Positions 43,287 through 52,677 of a stretch of 64,000 nt of DNA are shown in pieces. Origin of the DNA: Natronoflexus pectinivorans (lineage in GTDB: Bacteria; Bacteroidota; Bacteroidia; Bacteroidales; Marinilabiliaceae). The position numbers and the translations under genes are program-made. The stretch lies in assembly GCF_004345615.1 (NCBI RefSeq), contig NZ_SLWK01000006.1, positions 124,001 through 188,000 of the forward strand, in the 5' to 3' direction. The notes beneath the pieces were generated by a model, which was given only the letters and a program-made list of their open reading frames with translations, ran no database searches and was not told where the DNA came from. The first letter of the stretch is position 1, and every line of letters begins with the position of its first letter.

Positions 43287-43501
43287 TAAATTCTATTTAT
43301 TTTAATTTATAGTAGCTCGTTTTACTGTCTGACCTTATGGTATATTCATTATCTCAATGCTTTTTAATGTAATGTGTAAATGATTGTATTACATGGTTTT
43401 GATTATGTGTTAAGTCAGGTTTTCAAAAAGTTCAACGATCTATCGACTGACAAAGATATTCTTTTTCTAAATATCTTCATTGTTTTGGGAGAGAGATGTG
43501 T

Positions 43502-43528
43502 ACCATTCAGGCATTATGCCTGAATGGT
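43502..43528. terminator. Hairpin at the dxr stop codon
   Basis: ACCATTCAGGC (43502-43512) pairs with GCCTGAATGGT (43518-43528), loop ATTAT; the right arm overlaps the dxr stop. No T-run on the minus strand, so its value as a terminator is uncertain. The remaining DNA to rseP (to 43287) holds nothing recognised. Confidence 0.4.
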
Positions 43529-44679
43529 TATTTTATCATTTCTGTAGCAATTCTTCTGGCCTCAGCATCTGTTTCAAGATAATCCTGGAACATTGGCTTA
43601 TCGATAAAAGTGCTTTTTTCAATGGTTTTTTCAATGATGTGTGACATTTCCAGAAATCCGGTACGACCTCTTAGAAAGGCATCAACTACAATTTCGTTGG
43701 CTGCGTTTAGCACGCAAGGAGCATTGCCTCCTTGTCGCATGGCCTCGAACGCCAGTGAAAGGTTTTTAAAGACATGTACGTCGGCTTTTTCAAAAGTAAG
43801 TGAGGGGTAATCGGAAAAATTAAATCTGGGAAAACTGTTTTCAATTCGTCTTGGGTATGCCATGGCGTACTGTATAGGCAGTCGCATATCGGGCAATCCC
43901 ATTTGTGCTTTAATGGAGCCATCAGTGAACTGCACCATGCTGTGAATGATTGATTGCGGATGCACTACAATCTCAATTTGATCGGGTTGAAGATTGAAGA
44001 GCCATCTGGCTTCAATGGCTTCCAAGCCTTTATTCATTAGTGAGGCTGAATCAATGGTTATTTTATCACCCATTTTCCAGTTGGGATGATTCAAAGCCTG
44101 GCATTTGGTCACTTTCTTCAGGAAGTCTACACTTTTGCCCCTGAAGGGGCCGCCTGAGGCGGTAAGCATGATTTTTTCAATAATATTTCCTTTTTCACCC
44201 TGTAAACATTGAAAAATTGCAGAGTGCTCAGAATCAACTGGGATAACCGGTATCTGCTTTTTAGCGGCAAGTTCCATGATTAAGTCCCCGGCTACCACAA
44301 GCGTCTCTTTATTCGCCAGTGCAACCGGGATTCCTGCTTCAACGGCTCTTATGGTTGGCAGTAAGCCGGAAAATCCCACCATGGATGTTAGTACCATATC
44401 TATGGTTGACATAGCTGCTACTTGTTCAATGGCTTGTTCTCCTGCATAAATCTTAATGGGTTCGTTGCTGAGGGCCTCTTTTAGTTCATCGTATTTTTCT
44501 TTGTTGCCGATAACAACTACATTGGGTTGATATTCTTTGGCTTGTTTTGCCAGAAGTTCAACATTGTTGTTGGCAGTAAGCACTTCGATGGAAAATAGTT
44601 CAGGATGGGTTTTAATAACCTCCAGAGCCTGTGTCCCTATAGATCCGGTTGAACCCAATATGGCAAGACGTTTTTGCAT
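43528..44679 (-). CDS. dxr: 1-deoxy-D-xylulose 5-phosphate reductoisomerase
   Basis: Dxr converts DXP to MEP in the non-mevalonate isoprenoid pathway with NADPH. The 383-residue protein has the nucleotide-binding start LAILGSTGSIGTQALEVI, ALANKETLVVAG, the VPVDSEHSAIFQCLQG active-site segment, LTASGGPFRGK flexible loop, and LFNLQPDQIEIVVHPQSIIHSMV. All are family signatures, and length is normal. It lies 241 bp upstream of rseP. Confidence 0.97.
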   Translation of the reverse strand: MQKRLAILGSTGSIGTQALEVIKTHPELFSIEVLTANNNVELLAKQAKEYQPNVVVIGNKEKYDELKEALSNEPIKIYAGEQAIEQVAAMSTIDMVLTSMVGFSGLLPTIRAVEAGIPVALANKETLVVAGDLIMELAAKKQIPVIPVDSEHSAIFQCLQGEKGNIIEKIMLTASGGPFRGKSVDFLKKVTKCQALNHPNWKMGDKITIDSASLMNKGLEAIEARWLFNLQPDQIEIVVHPQSIIHSMVQFTDGSIKAQMGLPDMRLPIQYAMAYPRRIENSFPRFNFSDYPSLTFEKADVHVFKNLSLAFEAMRQGGNAPCVLNAANEIVVDAFLRGRTGFLEMSHIIEKTIEKSTFIDKPMFQDYLETDAEARRIATEMIK

Positions 44680-44721
44680 GCAGATTTGCTTGTTTTGGTT
44701 TAGTATCTAAAAATGGACTGA

Positions 44722-45603
44722 TTAAAACGAGATATAATCTACAGGATTCAAGGGGGTTCCGTTGTACCATAACTCAAAGTGAAGATGCGGGCCGGTGGTT
44801 AGTTCTCCAGTGTTGCCAATGCGTGCAATGGCTTCCCCTGCTTTAACGGTTTGCCCAACTTCCTTCAGAAGCGTTTCATTATGCTTATAGATGGAGAGTA
44901 TGTTATTGGGATGTTGAATCTGAATAACATAACCTGTCTCAACAGTCCAGCCCGAGAAAACAACCATGCCATCCATTATGGCAGATACCCTGGTTCCTGG
45001 AGCAGCTACAATATCCACTCCATAGTGTCCCTGAGTTTCCATAAAACTGTTTACAATCAGACCTTTTATGGGACTGACAAAGAAAGTGCTCTCCAATGCT
45101 ATAGCTCGGCTAGTTGGCTGTTGCATGGATAGATTAAACCGTTCCTCCCGTTCAACTTGTCTTCTGAAAAGTGAGTCAGCCTCCGACCTTGAAAATTCAA
45201 TGGGCATATTGGGATCTGATGCTGCCAAAGATGGTTCATCATCAGGAGATGCAGGCTGTTCGGGAATATCTCCTCTTAATATGGTTTGGAAGTTTTGTAT
45301 AAAGCGATCACGCTTCTCTAATTCAACGATCAGTGAGTCGACCCTTTGGGCATTACGAACAATCAATAGTCTTTGGTTCGCATCGGGATAGCCAGGTATG
45401 TAGTCTCTTAGGCTTGTGAAGGCAATAAGAATAGTGACCAGAATGACTAGCAAAACTCCAACAGTGCCAACGATTGTAAAAACATTTAGACGTGACAACT
45501 TTACTACAAAAACTTCTTCGTAGGTTTGTTCATTAAAGATGGCCAATCTGTATTTGCTTCTTAGTTTTTTAAGAAGTGATTTTTTCTTTTTGTTTGTACC
45601 CAT
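44722..45603 (-). CDS. M23 family metallopeptidase, membrane-anchored
   Basis: The 293-residue protein has a basic cytoplasmic N-terminus, one transmembrane helix (about 38-62, VGVLLVILVTILIAF), a coiled-coil region (about 80-115) and a C-terminal LytM/M23 zinc endopeptidase domain. Metal ligands are visible in GHYGVDIVAAPGTRV and GPHLHFELW. It probably cuts peptidoglycan cross-links or, like MepM/EnvC relatives, activates amidases. It lies between dxr and the initiator tRNA on the same strand. Confidence 0.92.
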   Translation of the reverse strand: MGTNKKKKSLLKKLRSKYRLAIFNEQTYEEVFVVKLSRLNVFTIVGTVGVLLVILVTILIAFTSLRDYIPGYPDANQRLLIVRNAQRVDSLIVELEKRDRFIQNFQTILRGDIPEQPASPDDEPSLAASDPNMPIEFSRSEADSLFRRQVEREERFNLSMQQPTSRAIALESTFFVSPIKGLIVNSFMETQGHYGVDIVAAPGTRVSAIMDGMVVFSGWTVETGYVIQIQHPNNILSIYKHNETLLKEVGQTVKAGEAIARIGNTGELTTGPHLHFELWYNGTPLNPVDYISF

Positions 45604-45690
45604 TGTAACAATTTAAAAGGAACAACAAATTTATAAAATATTAGGGATACATATGGTCTTTTGCTAAGATGAATTATATTCAAAAACAAA

Positions 45691-45723
45691 AAGGGTTGTT
45701 GGCATACCAACAACCCTTTTTTT
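45691..45723. terminator. Terminator after the initiator tRNA
   Basis: A perfect 12-bp stem AAGGGTTGTTGG (45691-45702) and CCAACAACCCTT (45707-45718), loop CATA, with A-rich and T-rich sides. It begins 3 nt after the tRNA 3' end on the minus strand and can terminate in both directions. Confidence 0.85.
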
Positions 45724-45725
45724 AG

Positions 45726-45798
<73 letters not shown>

Positions 45799-46402
45799 AT
45801 ATATTGTATGTATTTTTATTTTTTGTTTCCAGCTAAAACCGTTCTTAGCTCTCTTTTGCGGTTGCAAATATAGATACTTTATACGAACAATACAATTGTT
45901 TACTGTATTAATTTTGTGAAATATTTTATGGCCATATTGGCCTGGCTTATTAATGATAAACTAATCAGGTATTTCACTGTAAATTTTTGCAGTTCTTTGA
46001 TGAGGCGATAACTGAGATTTCACACCCTTAATGTCAAATTTATTGCCATGCGCTTATTGTATCGTCAAGCTTTAGTTCATGATTGTTCGTGGAACATACT
46101 TATAATTTCTCGTTTAAAACTCCATTTTTGATAGAGTATAAGAGTGGAATCATATGAAAATTTATTGGGAGAGAGGGTGTTGGAGTGGTTCGATAAAGGT
46201 TGCAACTTTTTAATACGATTTATTTGAATGTATGTATTAAAGTTTTTTATTGCCATTTTCCCAGGAGAGATAGAAAAATCAGGTGTATTTTCCACATTGA
46301 TTAAGATATATGCGTAAATTGTATAGCGTATCATTTAGGAAGTTAGATTAAAGTGATTAATGAGTAAATATTTTTAAAGAAACAATCAAAACACCTAAAA
46401 TT
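45799..46402. other. Intergenic region tRNA-fMet / mscS
   Basis: About 600 bp, AT-rich. It must hold the tRNA promoter (minus) and the mscS promoter (plus), but neither matches the consensus well. An 85-codon minus frame at 46077-46334 has no recognisable domain and I do not call it. Confidence 0.5.
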
Positions 46403-47212
46403 ATGGAAAATATTAAAAATGAATTAATTGAAATGATTTTGGTTTACGGACCAAGATTGTTGGGCGCGGTTATTGTATTGTTCTTGGGGTTAGAACTTAT
46501 CAGATGGTTTTCAAAATGGTTCACGCGGGTTCTTGAAAAAAGGAATCTGGATGTATCTCTGCGACCTTTTCTTCGTTCGATGTTAGTAGTACTGCTTAAA
46601 GTCCTCCTGGTGATTAGTGTGATGGGAATGGTGGGAATACAAATGACCTCTTTTATTGCAATCCTAGGAGCCGCTGGTTTGGCTGTGGGGTTAGCTTTAT
46701 CCGGGACTCTTCAGAACTTTGCTGGTGGTGTCATTCTTCTGATCTTTAAACCTTTTAAAGTTGGTGATTTTATCACTGCATCGGGATACTCGGGTACTGT
46801 TAATGAAATTCAAATTTTTGTAACGATTCTCAGAACTCCGGACAATAAAACTATCATTCTTCCCAATGGTTCGTTGGCAACGAATTCGCTGACAAACTTT
46901 TCGACACTTCCCACACGCCGCATTGACTGGTCGTTTGGGATAGCCTATGGTGATAGTTTTGATAAAGCAAAAGAAGTTCTTTTAAAACTCATTGGTGATG
47001 ATCAGCGAATTTTAACTGATCCTGCACCATTTATAGCTCTGGGAGAATTGGGCGACAGCTCAGTAAATATTACTGTCAGAGTTTGGGTAAACGCTTCCGA
47101 TTTTTGGGGTGTATTTTTTGATATGAACGAAAAAGTTTACAATACATTCCCCAAAGAAGGACTTAACATTCCATTCCCTCAAATGGATGTGCATTTGAAG
47201 AAATCAGAATAG
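46403..47212 (+). CDS. Small-conductance mechanosensitive channel (MscS family)
   Basis: The 269-residue protein has three transmembrane helices (about 15-110). The third is the Gly/Ala-rich pore helix (GAAGLAVGLALSGTLQNFAGGVILLIFKPF split across 90-120), followed by the beta domain with VGDFITASGYSGTVNEI and the PNGSLATNSLTNFS motif. MscS-type channels open under osmotic down-shock to release solutes. It is convergent with infB, with a strong terminator between. Confidence 0.94.
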   Translation: MENIKNELIEMILVYGPRLLGAVIVLFLGLELIRWFSKWFTRVLEKRNLDVSLRPFLRSMLVVLLKVLLVISVMGMVGIQMTSFIAILGAAGLAVGLALSGTLQNFAGGVILLIFKPFKVGDFITASGYSGTVNEIQIFVTILRTPDNKTIILPNGSLATNSLTNFSTLPTRRIDWSFGIAYGDSFDKAKEVLLKLIGDDQRILTDPAPFIALGELGDSSVNITVRVWVNASDFWGVFFDMNEKVYNTFPKEGLNIPFPQMDVHLKKSE

Positions 47213-47229
47213 GTAAGAAATCAAAATCA

Positions 47230-47270
47230 CCAACGGCTGTTCCTTTGAACAGCCGTTGGCGTTTTTATTT
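47230..47270. terminator. Terminator between mscS and infB
   Basis: A perfect 13-bp stem (47230-47242 with 47247-47259), loop CTTT, core CAACGGCTGTTC, followed by CGTTTTTATTT on the plus strand. It lies between convergent mscS and infB. Confidence 0.88.
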
Positions 47271-47286
47271 CTAATCAGAAAGTGAT

Positions 47287-50256
47287 TTACAGTTTTCTCG
47301 AAACTTCCACCTCTTCGTAAGATTCAATCAGGTCTCCAACCTTTATGTCGTTGTAATTATGAACATTTAATCCGCACTCAAATCCTGAAGCTACCTCTTT
47401 GGCATCTTCTTTAAAGCGTTTGAGAGATCCCAGTTCGCCAGTATATATTACAATACCGTCGCGAATGATCCGGATTTTGGAGTTTCGTCTTATTTTGCCC
47501 TCTTTCACCATACAACCGGCAACGGTTCCCACTTTTGTGATTTTGAAAGTTTCACGTACTTCCACGGTGGAGGTAATCTGCTCCTTAATCTCGGGTGAAA
47601 GCATTCCTTCCATGGCCGATTTAATCTCTTCAATGGCATCGTAAATGATGGAGTAGAGACGTATGTCGATTTGCTCCTTTTCGGCAATTTTTCTGGCTGC
47701 AAGTGATGGACGTACCTGGAAGCCGATGACGATGGCATTGGATGCTGCGGCAAGCATAATATCCGATTCCGCAATTCCTCCCACAGCCTTGTGAATCACA
47801 TTCACCTGAATTTCTTCAGTTGAAAGTTTAATTAGAGAATCAGAAAGAGCCTCGATGGATCCATCTACGTCACCTTTCACAATCAGGTTCAGTTCCTGGA
47901 AGTTACCAATGGCAATGCGTCGTCCAATTTCGTCGAGTGTGATGTGCTTTTGAGCTCTCATTCCCTGCTCGCGTTGCAGTTGCAAACGTTTAGTGGCAAT
48001 GTCTTTGGTCTCTTTTTCGCTCTCCATTACGTTGAATTTCTCACCAGCCTGGGGTGCTCCGTTCAAACCGAGTATCAGTACCGGATCTGATGGGCCGGCC
48101 TCTTCAATTTTTTGATTTCGCTCGTTGAACATCGCTTTTACGTGACCGTAATAGCTTCCTGCAAGAATGAGGTCTCCAACTTTTAATGTCCCTGCCTGAA
48201 CCAGAAGTGTTGCAACAAACCCACGTCCTTTATCCAGTGTTGATTCAATTACCGATCCAACGGCCGGTTTAACCGGATTGGCTTTAAGTTCCAGCATCTC
48301 TGCTTCCAGAAGAACTTTCTCCAATAACTGTTTTACATTGGTTCCGTGTTTGGCTGAAACCTCCTGGCACTGATATTTTCCACCCCAGTCCTCAACCAGG
48401 TAGTTCATATTGGCGAGTGATTCCCTCACTTTGTCGGGGTTTGCACCCGGAACATCGATTTTACTGATGGCAAAAACGATGGGTACGCCTGCCGCCGATG
48501 CGTGGTTGATGGCCTCAATGGTTTGAGGCATCACGTTATCGTTAGCGGCTATGATGATGATGGCGATATCTGTAACCTGTGCTCCACGTGCACGCATGGC
48601 GGTAAAAGCCTCGTGACCCGGCGTATCCAGAAATGTGATTTTTTTACCACTATCCAGTTTTACACCGTACGCTCCAATGTGCTGAGTAATACCTCCGGCT
48701 TCACCTGCTGTGACATCCGATTTCCGGATGTAGTCCAGAAGCGATGTTTTACCGTGGTCCACGTGTCCCATTACGGTGACAATGGCGGGTCTGTCCTTCA
48801 GATCTTCCGGAGTATCCTCATATTCTGAGATGCTTTCTGCCAGATCTACGCTGACAAACTCAACTTTGTAGCCAAACTCTTCGGCCACCAGTGCAATGGT
48901 TTCTGCATCCAATCTCTGGTTGATGGATACAAACAACCCAAGACTCATACATGATGCAATGATTTGGTTTACCTGTACATCCATCATGTTGGCCAGTTCG
49001 TTGGCAGTTACAAATTCTGTTACTTTCAGAATTTTCTTTTCCTCGTCCATTCGCTCCTGTTCGGCAATATGACGTTGAGATGCCATGTCTCTTTTATCAC
49101 GTCTGTGCCTTGAAGCTTTAGATTTTCCTTTGGAGGTTAACCTTGCAAGGGTATCTTTAATCTGTTTTGCAACATCCTCTTCACTCACTTCAGGACGAGC
49201 AGGGCGTTTTTTAACTTTTGGTGCCTTCTTGCGGGCTGCCGCTTTTCGTTCGGCTGATTTATCCCCCTGTTGTTGTGGAGTGCCTGTTTTTGGACCTTGT
49301 CCACCTGTTGTTTTTTCGCCTGCTGCGTTGATGTTTACGCGTTCTTTCTCCTTCTTAATTCGCTTCCTCTTCTTTTTACGGCCTTTCTTATCGTCACGGT
49401 TATCTCCGTTTCGGGTGTCTTTAGGAAGTTCAATTTTTCCAACAACGGTGGGCCCTGTCAGCTTTTTTATTTTGGTTGGAACAAAGTCTGAATCTTTGTT
49501 CTCTTGTGATGCAGCTTTTACTTTTGGTTCTTCTTGTTTCGGTGCAGGAGTTTCCACTTTGGTTTCTTTTGCCGGTTGTTCGGCTTTTACAGGAACCTCT
49601 TTTTTAATATCTGTGGCCGTTTTCTCTTCTTTTACCGGTTGAGCCTGCTCTTTTGGCTTCTCCTCTTTTTTTGGTTCAGCTTCTTTGGCTTTAGGTTTTT
49701 TATCAAGATCAATTTTCCCAACAACCCGGGGTTCTTCAACCGGTTTCTTAACTGAAACCGGTATGTGTTCAGGTTCTGGTTTTGAAGTCTCTTTTGGCTT
49801 GGGTGCTTCTTCTTTCTTTGGAGTTGGCTTTTCTGCAGCAGGTTTGGGCTCTTCTTTTGGAGGAGCTGGTTTTTCCTGTGGTTTCGGTGCAGGTTTCTTT
49901 TCAAGATCTATCTTCCCGACAACCTTTACATCCACATTTTTTCTCACCTGTGGCTTAAGAACTTCATCTATATCTTCATCCTCCTCGTCAGAAATCTCGT
50001 CTTCTTTCTTAACCTTATCAATAGAGATGGTCTCTTTTTTCTCTTTCAGTTTGCGTTCGATTAACTCTTCTGAAGCTTTTTTTACGCTCAAATCCTGCTT
50101 GAACTCGTTTTTAAGAAGTTCAAATATTTCTGGTGAAACTTTGGTGTTTGGATTCACATCAATTTCAACCCCCTTCTTTTGAAGGAAGTCAACGATGGTA
50201 CTTGTACCAACGTTCAATTCTTTTGCAACTTTGCTGAGTCTTTGTCCAACTGCCAT
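47287..50256 (-). CDS. infB: Translation initiation factor IF-2
   Basis: The 989-residue protein has an N-terminal IF2_N helix ([19 protein letters not shown]), a long Lys/Pro/Glu-rich linker (about 60-370), then the G domain with GHVDHGKT (near 496), DTPGHEAF and SKID, followed by domains II-IV. It recruits initiator tRNA to the 30S subunit. The linker carries three spaced copies of VVGKI[D/E]L (near residues 110, 178 and 270). It is the third gene of the rimP-nusA-infB operon, a widely conserved order. Confidence 0.97.
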   Translation of the reverse strand: MAVGQRLSKVAKELNVGTSTIVDFLQKKGVEIDVNPNTKVSPEIFELLKNEFKQDLSVKKASEELIERKLKEKKETISIDKVKKEDEISDEEDEDIDEVLKPQVRKNVDVKVVGKIDLEKKPAPKPQEKPAPPKEEPKPAAEKPTPKKEEAPKPKETSKPEPEHIPVSVKKPVEEPRVVGKIDLDKKPKAKEAEPKKEEKPKEQAQPVKEEKTATDIKKEVPVKAEQPAKETKVETPAPKQEEPKVKAASQENKDSDFVPTKIKKLTGPTVVGKIELPKDTRNGDNRDDKKGRKKKRKRIKKEKERVNINAAGEKTTGGQGPKTGTPQQQGDKSAERKAAARKKAPKVKKRPARPEVSEEDVAKQIKDTLARLTSKGKSKASRHRRDKRDMASQRHIAEQERMDEEKKILKVTEFVTANELANMMDVQVNQIIASCMSLGLFVSINQRLDAETIALVAEEFGYKVEFVSVDLAESISEYEDTPEDLKDRPAIVTVMGHVDHGKTSLLDYIRKSDVTAGEAGGITQHIGAYGVKLDSGKKITFLDTPGHEAFTAMRARGAQVTDIAIIIIAANDNVMPQTIEAINHASAAGVPIVFAISKIDVPGANPDKVRESLANMNYLVEDWGGKYQCQEVSAKHGTNVKQLLEKVLLEAEMLELKANPVKPAVGSVIESTLDKGRGFVATLLVQAGTLKVGDLILAGSYYGHVKAMFNERNQKIEEAGPSDPVLILGLNGAPQAGEKFNVMESEKETKDIATKRLQLQREQGMRAQKHITLDEIGRRIAIGNFQELNLIVKGDVDGSIEALSDSLIKLSTEEIQVNVIHKAVGGIAESDIMLAAASNAIVIGFQVRPSLAARKIAEKEQIDIRLYSIIYDAIEEIKSAMEGMLSPEIKEQITSTVEVRETFKITKVGTVAGCMVKEGKIRRNSKIRIIRDGIVIYTGELGSLKRFKEDAKEVASGFECGLNVHNYNDIKVGDLIESYEEVEVSRKL

Positions 50257-50332
50257 AAAAGGAACTTTCAGTTAAATTTCTGGTGATAAAAGGATATTGG
50301 TTAATCTGTTATTTTTGACAAAGATAAGTGAA

Positions 50333-51574
50333 TTATTCAAATTCAGATTTTAATATGCTTACAACATCCCTGATGGTTTCTTCCTCCAGGTCGGTTCGTT
50401 TAGCTAAATCTTCAACTGTCAAATCAAGAACAGACTTTGCTGTGTCGCATCCAATGGATTTGAGTGCTTCCAGAATCCAGTCTTCAATTTCATCGGCGAA
50501 TTCATCCAATGATACATCTTCCTCTTCTTCTTCGCCTTCTGTTTCACGATACACATCCAGTTCGTAGCCGCATAACTGGCTGGCCAGACGGATGTTGAGG
50601 CCACCTTTCCCAATGGCCAGAGAAACTTCTTCAGGTTTAAGATAAACCTGTGCTCGTTTGGTATCTTCAAATAATTTGATGCTCGAAATCTTTGCTGGAT
50701 TCAGAGCACGCTGTATAAACAACTGTGTATTGGTTGTGTAATTTATTACGTCGATGTTCTCGTTTCGCAATTCACGAACAATTCCATGGATTCTCGAACC
50801 TTTCATTCCTACACAAGCTCCAACAGGGTCGATGCGATCATCGTAGGATTCAACAGCCACTTTTGCTCTTTCGCCCGGCTGGCGTACAATTTTCTTGATG
50901 GTGATTAGTCCGTCGTGTATTTCGGGTACTTCAAGTTCGAACAATCTTTCAAGGAATGCTTCTGCGGTTCGGGATATGATGATGAGCGGATTGTTGTTGC
51001 GTATTTCAACTCTCACAACTACAGCTCTGATGGAATCTCCCTTACGGTAGAAATCTGATGGAATCTGTTCTAATTTAGGTAAAATGAGTTCATTTCCTTC
51101 ATCGTCCAGAACCAGAATTTCACGTTTCCAAATTTGGTAAACTTCCCCGGTTATGATTTCACCAATCTTTTCCTTGTATTTATTATAGATGGCATCTTTC
51201 TGCAGCTCCATAATTCTGGTGGAGAGGTTTTGTCTGAGCGTTAAGATGGCTCTGCGACCAAAATCAATGAATTTAACTTCATCGGTAACTTCTTCACCCA
51301 CTTCATAGTCTTCATCAATCTTTTTTGCCTCCGTTAAAGAGATCTGGAGATTGCTGTCAGTCAGTTCATCATCGGCAACAACCTCGCGATTCCGCCAAAT
51401 TTCGAAATCTCCCTTGTCGGTATTGATAATGACGTCAAAGTTTTCGTCGGTTCCAAACAGTTTTATTAAAACACTGCGGAAGGAGTCCTCCAGAACACGG
51501 ATCAGTGTAACACGGTCTATGCTCTTAAGCTCCTTAAATTCCGAAAAAGTATCGATGAGATTGATATTTTCCAT
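50333..51574 (-). CDS. nusA: Transcription termination/antitermination factor NusA
   Basis: The 413-residue protein has the N-terminal NusA domain (1 to about 130, IDTFSEFKELKSIDRVTLIRVL at the start), an S1 RNA-binding domain (about 135-200, GEIITGEVYQIWKREILVLDD) and two KH domains (about 230-345; VGACVGMKGSRIHGIVRELR and LAIGKGGLNIRLASQLCGYE). The acidic C-terminal region (VYRETEGEEEEEDV) ends in a helix-hairpin-helix-like segment. It binds RNA polymerase. It sits between rimP and infB. Confidence 0.97.
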   Translation of the reverse strand: MENINLIDTFSEFKELKSIDRVTLIRVLEDSFRSVLIKLFGTDENFDVIINTDKGDFEIWRNREVVADDELTDSNLQISLTEAKKIDEDYEVGEEVTDEVKFIDFGRRAILTLRQNLSTRIMELQKDAIYNKYKEKIGEIITGEVYQIWKREILVLDDEGNELILPKLEQIPSDFYRKGDSIRAVVVRVEIRNNNPLIIISRTAEAFLERLFELEVPEIHDGLITIKKIVRQPGERAKVAVESYDDRIDPVGACVGMKGSRIHGIVRELRNENIDVINYTTNTQLFIQRALNPAKISSIKLFEDTKRAQVYLKPEEVSLAIGKGGLNIRLASQLCGYELDVYRETEGEEEEEDVSLDEFADEIEDWILEALKSIGCDTAKSVLDLTVEDLAKRTDLEEETIRDVVSILKSEFE

Positions 51575-51592
51575 TGCCAGCTATCTATATTC

Positions 51593-52060
51593 TTATTTAA
51601 ACTTTATTACCTCTTTCACTGATTTAACGTCTTCAAAATTAAAATCATGATCTATAACCTGCAACTCTTTACGCTTTTTTCCTTCAGGTTTAACCATTTT
51701 TTCTTCTTTTAATCGAAATCCGTTTTCGTCTGCCTGACTCAAAACTCCTGAGATCTTACGACCGTCGGTGGTCAGCACTTCTATCTCCTTGCCAATAATT
51801 TTCAGGTATTGGCGAAGGATTTTCAATGGTTGTCCAATTCCGGGGGATGAAACCTCCAGTTCAAAATCCTCAGATTCCCGATCCAGAGATTGCTCAATCA
51901 AACGCGATAATGATACGCAATATTCAATGGGCACTCCCTGTTCACTGTCGATTTCAACCTGAATCCGGTTCCCGGATTTAACAACAACATCCACGATGTA
52001 AAAGCCATCGGCTTCTACTTTTTCCCGGATTATTTCTGTTATTTTTTCGTTTGAAATCAT
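51593..52060 (-). CDS. rimP: Ribosome maturation factor RimP
   Basis: The 155-residue protein has the two RimP domains: an N-terminal alpha/beta part (EADGFYIVDVVVKSGNRIQVEIDSE, split across about 16-45) with EYCVSLSRLIEQSLD and FELEVSSPGIGQPL, and a C-terminal SH3-like domain (about 90-150). RimP helps 30S subunit maturation. It leads the rimP-nusA-infB operon, 18 nt before nusA, with a short leader holding a hairpin. Confidence 0.95.
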   Translation of the reverse strand: MISNEKITEIIREKVEADGFYIVDVVVKSGNRIQVEIDSEQGVPIEYCVSLSRLIEQSLDRESEDFELEVSSPGIGQPLKILRQYLKIIGKEIEVLTTDGRKISGVLSQADENGFRLKEEKMVKPEGKKRKELQVIDHDFNFEDVKSVKEVIKFK

Positions 52061-52073
52061 AAATTATAATAGT

Positions 52074-52101
52074 AATAAAATAGGGGACGGTAAGTCCCCT
52101 A
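52074..52101 (-). terminator. Attenuator-like hairpin in the rimP-nusA-infB leader
   Basis: On the minus strand TAGGGGAC (52101-52094) and GTCCCCTA (52088-52081) form a perfect 8-bp stem with a 5-nt loop, directly followed by TTTTATT. It lies between the predicted transcription start (near 52121) and the rimP ATG at 52060. The shape is that of an intrinsic terminator inside the leader. Confidence 0.55.
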
Positions 52102-52126
52102 GTTCCTTTCAGTCCTAAATTCGCCA

Positions 52127-52158
52127 CAAATGTAATGATGAATAGTTAATTTTCCAAA
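52127..52158 (-). promoter_or_regulatory. Promoter of the rimP-nusA-infB operon
   Basis: On the minus strand TTTG (52158-52155) and TACATTTG (52134-52127) match the Bacteroidota -33 and -7 elements with a 20-nt spacer. Transcription would start near 52121, about 60 nt before the rimP ATG. Confidence 0.6.
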
Positions 52159-52334
52159 TATATTACTAATTGTCAGCAGTTCTGTATTGATTTTTGTATC
52201 ATTGTAGCTTATGGTTTAAATAGCTATGCTATTTATAATTGAAAGAATCTCCATTAAGCATGTTGATTTGATAAGTAAATTCATTCTCAGCTTTTATTGA
52301 TAAACCAGATTAATGTTGTCCGGCAGAATTTTAG

Positions 52335-52469
52335 AGATTTCTCCCTTTGGTCGAAATGACATGGTTTTGTGGTTTTATGCTTTGAATGGGTTTAGTAACG
52401 GCTTTGCTGTTACTAAACCCATTCAATTAAAATCTAAGTAGCTGTCATTCCGAACGAAGAGAGGAATCT
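52335..52469. repeat. MITE/REPIN-like palindromic element
   Basis: The left end AGATTTCTCCCTTTGGTCGAAATGACA (27 nt, 52335-52361) and right end (52443-52469) are imperfect inverted repeats, agreeing at about 21 of 27 positions. Between them is a long hairpin: a 21-bp stem with one mismatch (52382-52402 with 52406-52426, loop TTT). No coding content. The phrases TCGAAATGACA and TCATTCCGAACGAAG are, from memory, frequent in Bacteroidota intergenic DNA. Confidence 0.65.
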
Positions 52470-52677
52470 AAACTCAAGTTTTTTGATTAATTATTTTTTT
52501 ATCAGACATCAGTGAATCTAAATGTTTCGTTTGTTTGGATTAAATTCAATTAACGAGTGGATTTTACACAAATATGTATTTGTTTAAAATATTTTATCTA
52601 TAATTGTATAACTAGTAAAAATTCTCTTTTGTGTAATGAATATTTCCTTTTGATTAACACTGTTTTTGGTCATATTT

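Larger units (their letters stand above)
52061..52677. other. Divergent intergenic region rimP / DUF3857 gene
   Basis: 617 bp containing the rimP operon promoter and leader hairpin and the 52335-52469 palindromic element. The rest is AT-rich with no supported gene. Confidence 0.6.

Noticed and set aside
46077-46334. 85-codon minus-strand frame between the tRNA and mscS
   Set aside because: No recognisable domain, unusual composition, no supported promoter or neighbour coupling.
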